DNA from: Brevibacillus_D fluminis_A
GTDB taxonomy: Bacteria > Bacillota > Bacilli > Brevibacillales > Brevibacillaceae
NCBI RefSeq assembly: GCF_052072235.1
Contig: NZ_CM125436.1
Coordinates: 2,722,001-2,786,000 of the forward strand
Length of the DNA stretch: 64,000 nucleotides
Direction: 5' to 3'
Below the pieces are notes generated by a model, which worked only from the letters and a program-made list of their open reading frames with translations, was not told the origin of the DNA and made no database searches. The position numbers were made by a program, and so were the translations under genes. Below, piece after piece: positions 59,534 through 64,000 of the stretch (position 1 is its first letter; every line of letters begins with the position of its first letter).

Positions 59534-60760
59534 ATGAAGAAGAAAGCACTTATTGGGTTATCCGCTTTGCTATTGCTGACAGCAGGGTGCGGGCCAGCTC
59601 CGGCGGCACCGGAAGCGGCAGCGGGACCAACAGGAAAAGTCGTGGAGCTGGCAACGGCAACCAAGCCGACCGCTCCGCTGTTCTTATCGGCTACCGGAAT
59701 TGTGGAAGCCAAACGCGACGTAATCCTCTCGTTCGGGACGTCTGGCAAAATTGCCAAGATCAATGTGGCAAAAGGTTCGCAAGTGGCACAAGGAAGCGTG
59801 CTCGCCTCGCTGGATACAGGGTATTACCAAAAAGCGGTGGAGGCGGCAGCCGGGCAAGTGAAGGAAGCATCGGCACGCAAAACGCGAAAATTGCAAGGGG
59901 CCACACCGGAAGAAATCGCCGCCGCGAAATTGCAGGTGGAACGGTCCAAAGTCCGGCTGGAAAAAGCGATCACCGACGTCGCGCAGGGCGAGCGGTTGCT
60001 GCAAGGCGGCGCGATGGCGCAAAGCGAGCTGGATAATCTGAAGATCGAGAAAACGAAAGCGGAGCTGGATGCCAGAGATGCGCAAATTTCGCTGGAGAAG
60101 CTGCTGAAGGGCGCAGAGGCGGATGAGCTCGCAAGTGCGAACGCATCGATTACACAGGCTGCAAGCCAGGTCGCGCAGGCGACAAAGACGCTGCAAGACA
60201 CGAAGCTAGTCGCTCCATTCGGCGGAACGGTCGTTGCGGTGAGCCAGGAGGCAGGCGAGCTGTCGAATCCGGGCCAAGATGTCATCCACTTGGTGGACTT
60301 GTCGGAGATGAAGGTTGCGCTCGATGTCGCCAGCGACACGATCGATCAGTACAAAGTCGGAACGAAAGTATCGATTGTCAACCAGAACGGCGAAAAAACA
60401 GCAGGTACGGTATCGTTCGTCGCCCCGGTCATCGATCCGAAAACAGGCAAATATCAAGTGGAGATCACATTCGCCAATCCGAAAGAAGCATGGCGCGGCG
60501 GGATGCTGGCAACCATTGAAGTGCCCCGCAGCATCAAGGGCGTCATCGTGCCGCTGGAAAGCGTCGGAATCACCCAGGCGGAGCGTTACGTAATGACAGC
60601 TGAAAACGGCGTCGCCACGCGGCATGTTGTCACGGTCGGGCAAATCGTCGGCGACAAGATCGAGGTGCTCTCCGGTTTGAAAGAAAATGAACAGGTGATT
60701 ACAAGCGGCATTACGTACATCGTGGAAGGCGAGAAGGTTGTCGCGAGAGGAGCCAAGTAA
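59534..60760 (+). CDS. RND efflux adaptor lipoprotein (HlyD/MFP family)
   Basis: A 408-residue membrane fusion protein, anchored as lipoprotein by the lipobox LLTAGC (signal MKKKALIGLSALLLL). A half-lipoyl strand (IVEAKRDVILSFGTSGKIAK), a coiled-coil hairpin at about 90-185 (KLQVERSKVRLEKAITDV) and a second half-lipoyl strand (DTKLVAPFGGTVVAVSQEAG) are in normal order. Three ATGs stand in a row; 59534 is 7 bases from GGAGG. It overlaps the permease gene by a single base (TAATG), so the two form one unit. Confidence 0.9.
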   Translation: MKKKALIGLSALLLLTAGCGPAPAAPEAAAGPTGKVVELATATKPTAPLFLSATGIVEAKRDVILSFGTSGKIAKINVAKGSQVAQGSVLASLDTGYYQKAVEAAAGQVKEASARKTRKLQGATPEEIAAAKLQVERSKVRLEKAITDVAQGERLLQGGAMAQSELDNLKIEKTKAELDARDAQISLEKLLKGAEADELASANASITQAASQVAQATKTLQDTKLVAPFGGTVVAVSQEAGELSNPGQDVIHLVDLSEMKVALDVASDTIDQYKVGTKVSIVNQNGEKTAGTVSFVAPVIDPKTGKYQVEITFANPKEAWRGGMLATIEVPRSIKGVIVPLESVGITQAERYVMTAENGVATRHVVTVGQIVGDKIEVLSGLKENEQVITSGITYIVEGEKVVARGAK

Positions 60761-63700
60761 TGGAGAAGCTGATTCATTTTTTCCTTAAGCGAAAATTAAT
60801 CGTATACTTATGCACCTTCCTGCTCATCCTGGGCGGAGTCGGGGCCTTGCTGTCCTTTACGGTGTCATTCGTTCCGAAAACGAACCTGCCTTATATTTCC
60901 GTCAACATCTCTGGCGGATCGCTTCCGCCGGAAGAAATGGAAACGAAGATCACCAAGAAGATCGAGAAAGAACTGAAATCCATCAGCGAAATCATTGATT
61001 ACACATCTACCTCCAGCAGCGGTTCGGTGCGCATCAGCATCAAGGCAAAAGAAGGCGAAGGCAGCGAGGTCAAGCAAAAGGTAGAGAGCATCGTAAACCG
61101 GCTGCGCAACGATTTTCCGAAAGATGTGACGAATGTGCTCGTGCAGCAGGATAACTACGGTGATGAGCAGCTGGGTGAGTTGGCCGTCGTTGGCGCGTCG
61201 CCGCAAGTCATGCTGAACCTCGCGGAAACAACGATCAAAGACCGGCTGGAAGCTGCCGATGGCGTCAAATCGGTCGAGGTGAGCAAGGGCGGTTTCAAGA
61301 ATGAAGTGTCCATCCAATTGCAGCCTGAGCGACTGATGGCATATGGAATCACGCCGGAAAACGTGATGGATCAGCTCCGTTCCGCCAACTGGAAGCAAGC
61401 GATCGGAACACTCGAGAACAACGGCTATCATACGGTTATCGAAATCGATCATTCGGTCGCATCCATTCCACAGATCGAACAGATGGCAATCCAGACGCCG
61501 CACGGCACCGTCGAGCTGAAACAGCTGGCGACCGTCGAAGATTTGCGCGGCAAAGCTGTCGATTCGCTGGAATTGTATCATGGGCAGCCTTATGTCCATA
61601 TCATCGTGAGCCGCAGTACGGAAAGCGACCTGATCACGACGCAGAAAAACGTCGAGGCCGTCATCGATGAAATCAACAAGGAAGCGAACGGCTCCTATAA
61701 AATTATCACGCTGTTCGAAGTCGCTTCTTTCGTCGAGACCTCCATTCATAATCTGAGCCGCGAAGTAATGGTCGGCGGCTTGCTGGCGATCGTGATTCTC
61801 TACCTGTTTATGCGCAATTTGCGCGTGACGCTCGTCATTGCGGCGACTTTGCCGCTGTCAGCATTGATGACGTTCATCGCGATGAAACTATTCGGCTACA
61901 ACATCGATGCGGTTTCACTCATCTCGCTCAGCTTGTCGGTGGGTCTGATCGTCGACGCGGCGATCGTGGTTTTGGAAAGCATCTATCATTTCCGCGAAAA
62001 AGGGGAAGAGCTGACGCGGGCGATCGTGCTTGGCACAAAAGAAGTGTTGACGCCGGTGCTCTCCTCGCAATTGACAATGGTCGTCGTCTTTTTGCCGCTG
62101 GTGCTGGCGGATTTCGGCGAGGAGTTCCGTCCGATTTTTACCACGATCGCCTTTACGGTGACGGCTGCGATTACCGCATCGACGATCGCCGCGATCTTTT
62201 TCGTGCCGATCCTGGCGGAAAGCTTTTTGCGCAAGGATAAAAATGTTGGCGGGCAAGCGAACCAAAAAAGCGTCAGCGCGCGGTTGCTGCGCCTGTTCCA
62301 AAAATTCCTAGGCGCGGCGCTGCGCCATCGGATCAAAACGCTGGTTATCGCGCTCGCGCTGTTTGTCGGCTGCTTCTTTTTGACGCCATTCATCAAGCAA
62401 GGCAGCTTCATGGACGTAAACGAAAACTTCATCTTCGCGCAGCTTGTGCTGCCGAAAGGAACGAGCATTGAGGCAGCGCGCAGTACGGCGATGGAAGCCG
62501 AGCAAACCGTCCTGAAAATGAACGATGTCCGCGATGTATTTGTGGATGTGAACAAGAAAACGGTCACGCTGGTGCTTTCGTTGAAAGGAAAGTCCGAGCG
62601 TGCGCACAGCAAAGATGAGCTTAGCCTCGATTTAAACAATCGTTTAAAATCGATCAAAGATGTCGATCGCATCGAAACCAACTTCGGCGGCTCAGCCGGA
62701 GCGGCAGCGGTGCAGTTGCAAGTGGTAGGCAAGGAGCTGGAGCCGGCTGCAAAAGTGACGGCTGACGTGGAAAAAATGCTGGTTTCGATTCCAGGCGTCG
62801 TCAACACGCGCAACGACTTTTCCGATGGCTACGAGAAGCTAACGCTCGTGCCAAAACAAGAGATGATGGAGCGCATGCAGGTGGATGAGCGCGACCTTTT
62901 GTCGCAGCTTAGCGGCTTTATCGGGGAACAAACGATTACGACAATCACGATGGATGGCATCGACATCGACGTGAACGCCACCTATCCGGAAGAATGGATG
63001 AAGCATCCGGATCAATTGAAGCAAGTGATGATTACGACGAAGACCGGTGCGCAAGTTCCGCTGTTTGATCTGGTTGATTGGCGCTACGCGAAATCACCTT
63101 CATCGCTCAAGCATGTAAAAGGGGACCGTGTGATCACCGTTTCCGCAGAAATGGTCGGCACTGACCTCGGTACCGTGGGCAGGGCGATCAATGAAAAATT
63201 GCCAACCTTGTCGGTGCCGGCCGGCTACAAGGTGGAGCTGGCAGGCGATCTGAAGCAGCAAAGCCAGAACATGACCAGCGGGCTGATCGTATTCGCAGGC
63301 GCGATTGCGTTGATTTATGTCATCATGGTCGGACAATTCGGCCGCCTGTCGCATCCGTTCATCATCATGCTGACACTGCCGATGGCCTTTATCGGCGTCG
63401 TGATCGGGCTGGTTTTGACCCAGCGCGTATTCAGCCTGATGGCGATCGTCGGGGTCACCATGCTGATCGGGATCGTCGTGTCCAATGCGATCTTGCTGAT
63501 CGACCGGATCAACACGCTCCGCGAGCGCGGCATGGATTTGCAGGAAGCGATTTTGGAAGGCGTGAAAGACCGCGTCCGTCCGGTACTCATGACCAAATTG
63601 ACGGCGATTCTCGGCATGCTGCCGATGGCGCTGGCGTTCTCGGAAGGCTCGGATTTCCATGCGCCGCTTGCGACCGTCGTTATATTCGGATTGGTGTTCC

Positions 63701-63837
63701 ACACGATCATTACCTTGATTTTGGTGCCTGTGCTGTACTCGCTCTTTGAAGGCACATTCGCACGCATTCGTGCCCGCCGTACTGCGCGGCTGGAGAAACG
63801 CAAGGCGCGCGCCACGATTCCGATGATCGAATCATAA
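60760..63837 (+). CDS. RND efflux transporter permease (AcrB/SwrC-like)
   Basis: A 1025-residue proton-driven exporter with twelve predicted helices in two homologous halves and two large exterior loops. Visible: N-terminal helix and KTNLPYISVNISGGSLPPEE, TTPHGTVELKQ-like region, helix IV proton-relay Asp in VDAAIVVLESIYHFREKG, and the second half beginning VFAGAIALIYVIMVGQFG with VSNAILLIDRINTLRERGMD. In a Gram-positive it cannot reach an outer membrane, so it works with the lipoprotein alone, like SwrC (YerP) that expels surfactin. Substrate unknown. Confidence 0.92.
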   Translation: MEKLIHFFLKRKLIVYLCTFLLILGGVGALLSFTVSFVPKTNLPYISVNISGGSLPPEEMETKITKKIEKELKSISEIIDYTSTSSSGSVRISIKAKEGEGSEVKQKVESIVNRLRNDFPKDVTNVLVQQDNYGDEQLGELAVVGASPQVMLNLAETTIKDRLEAADGVKSVEVSKGGFKNEVSIQLQPERLMAYGITPENVMDQLRSANWKQAIGTLENNGYHTVIEIDHSVASIPQIEQMAIQTPHGTVELKQLATVEDLRGKAVDSLELYHGQPYVHIIVSRSTESDLITTQKNVEAVIDEINKEANGSYKIITLFEVASFVETSIHNLSREVMVGGLLAIVILYLFMRNLRVTLVIAATLPLSALMTFIAMKLFGYNIDAVSLISLSLSVGLIVDAAIVVLESIYHFREKGEELTRAIVLGTKEVLTPVLSSQLTMVVVFLPLVLADFGEEFRPIFTTIAFTVTAAITASTIAAIFFVPILAESFLRKDKNVGGQANQKSVSARLLRLFQKFLGAALRHRIKTLVIALALFVGCFFLTPFIKQGSFMDVNENFIFAQLVLPKGTSIEAARSTAMEAEQTVLKMNDVRDVFVDVNKKTVTLVLSLKGKSERAHSKDELSLDLNNRLKSIKDVDRIETNFGGSAGAAAVQLQVVGKELEPAAKVTADVEKMLVSIPGVVNTRNDFSDGYEKLTLVPKQEMMERMQVDERDLLSQLSGFIGEQTITTITMDGIDIDVNATYPEEWMKHPDQLKQVMITTKTGAQVPLFDLVDWRYAKSPSSLKHVKGDRVITVSAEMVGTDLGTVGRAINEKLPTLSVPAGYKVELAGDLKQQSQNMTSGLIVFAGAIALIYVIMVGQFGRLSHPFIIMLTLPMAFIGVVIGLVLTQRVFSLMAIVGVTMLIGIVVSNAILLIDRINTLRERGMDLQEAILEGVKDRVRPVLMTKLTAILGMLPMALAFSEGSDFHAPLATVVIFGLVFHTIITLILVPVLYSLFEGTFARIRARRTARLEKRKARATIPMIES

Positions 63838-63846
63838 TGAAAAAAG

Positions 63847-63881
63847 GCAAAAGAGGCTTGCTGTGAGCAGGCCTCTTTTGC
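63847..63881. terminator. terminator after the RND operon
   Basis: Perfect 11-bp stem GCAAAAGAGGC / GCCTCTTTTGC. Confidence 0.8.
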
Positions 63882-63918
63882 ATGTGGCTGCGCGGTTGTG
63901 TTTGCTGCTCGTTTCTCC

Positions 63919-63947
63919 TTGGCTCACGGGTCGTTTTCTACTAAAAT
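63919..63947 (+). promoter_or_regulatory. promoter of the gene leaving the window
   Basis: TTGGCT at 63919-63924 and TAAAAT at 63942-63947, 17 bases apart, 44 bases before an ATG. Confidence 0.45.
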
Positions 63948-63990
63948 AAAGGAAAACCCTGTAAAGGGAGGAGCAAAAGGAGGTTTCCCC

Positions 63991-64000
63991 ATGGATTTGC
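63991..64000 (+). CDS. start of an unidentified gene (truncated by window end)
   Basis: ATG at 63991 is 7 bases behind AAAAGGAGG (a second GGGAGGAG precedes). Only the codons for Met-Asp-Leu are visible, so the product cannot be named. Confidence 0.6.

Noticed and set aside
1..64000. tRNA or rRNA genes, insertion sequences or phage genes
   Set aside because: No T-arm GGTTCGAATCC-type motif, no transposase or integrase motif and no long inverted terminal repeats were seen on reading both strands.

Overview
The window looks like a chromosomal segment of an endospore-forming Gram-positive of the order Bacillales. Three things point there. The gene order hisC-tyrA-aroA ... ypiA-like TPR gene, ypiF-like gene, qcrABC, ypjA, ypjB, yitT, mazG, dapB, mgsA, bshB1, bshA, cca, birA, panBC ... 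dinG ... ypmB ... asnS, dnaD follows the Bacillus subtilis chromosome. Bacillithiol synthesis genes are present. Strong AGGAGG-type ribosome binding sites, frequent TTG/GTG starts and a plausible SigK promoter also fit. By eye the base composition is moderately GC-rich, closer to Brevibacillus or Tumebacillus-like lineages than to B. subtilis; the genus is inference. I saw no tRNA, rRNA, insertion sequence, prophage or CRISPR array.

Layout. 1-3249: the end of hisC, then tyrA and aroA (aromatic amino acids). 3276-3446: two terminators bracketing a near-consensus promoter, a candidate small RNA. 3504-6081: a degenerate dihydroorotase-like protein, then an ECF sigma factor with its membrane anti-sigma factor. 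6174-9040: a TPR protein and small conserved Bacillales genes. 9286-12868: the menaquinol:cytochrome c reductase operon with ypjA and ypjB. 12986-22000: yitT (reverse), then a long run covering nucleotide clean-up, lysine/cell-wall precursor, methylglyoxal, bacillithiol, tRNA CCA addition, biotin and pantothenate genes. 21935-33851: a TPR protein, a DinG nuclease/helicase, a metallo-beta-lactamase-like lipoprotein, Rex, an MTA/SAH deaminase, anchored proteins of unknown role, an FAH hydrolase, and a membrane protein paired with a short FtsH-like protease.

34050-38570 holds the most striking gene: a protein of about 1506 residues whose core is 112 uninterrupted ten-residue repeats (30 bp each), part of it duplicated as 13-repeat blocks, ending in a WIAG-like domain and an acidic tail. 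38648-43406: malate synthase G, a divergent LysR regulator and peptidase T. 43562-45680: asnS and dnaD.

45828-52645 is a compact operon of three glycosyltransferases, a nucleotidyltransferase, a sugar-nucleotide epimerase and a UDP-sugar dehydrogenase behind a SigK-type promoter, most likely making a spore-surface glycan. 52800-63837 carries oligoendopeptidase F, a SEDS protein, a PucR regulator divergent from a GABA-type permease, and a two-gene RND efflux system. A new gene begins at 63991.

Compared with the B. subtilis order as I remember it, panD, aspB and nth are absent from their usual places. Two very short genes that routine ORF calling could miss are proposed on the minus strand (17462-17533 and 29316-29525).
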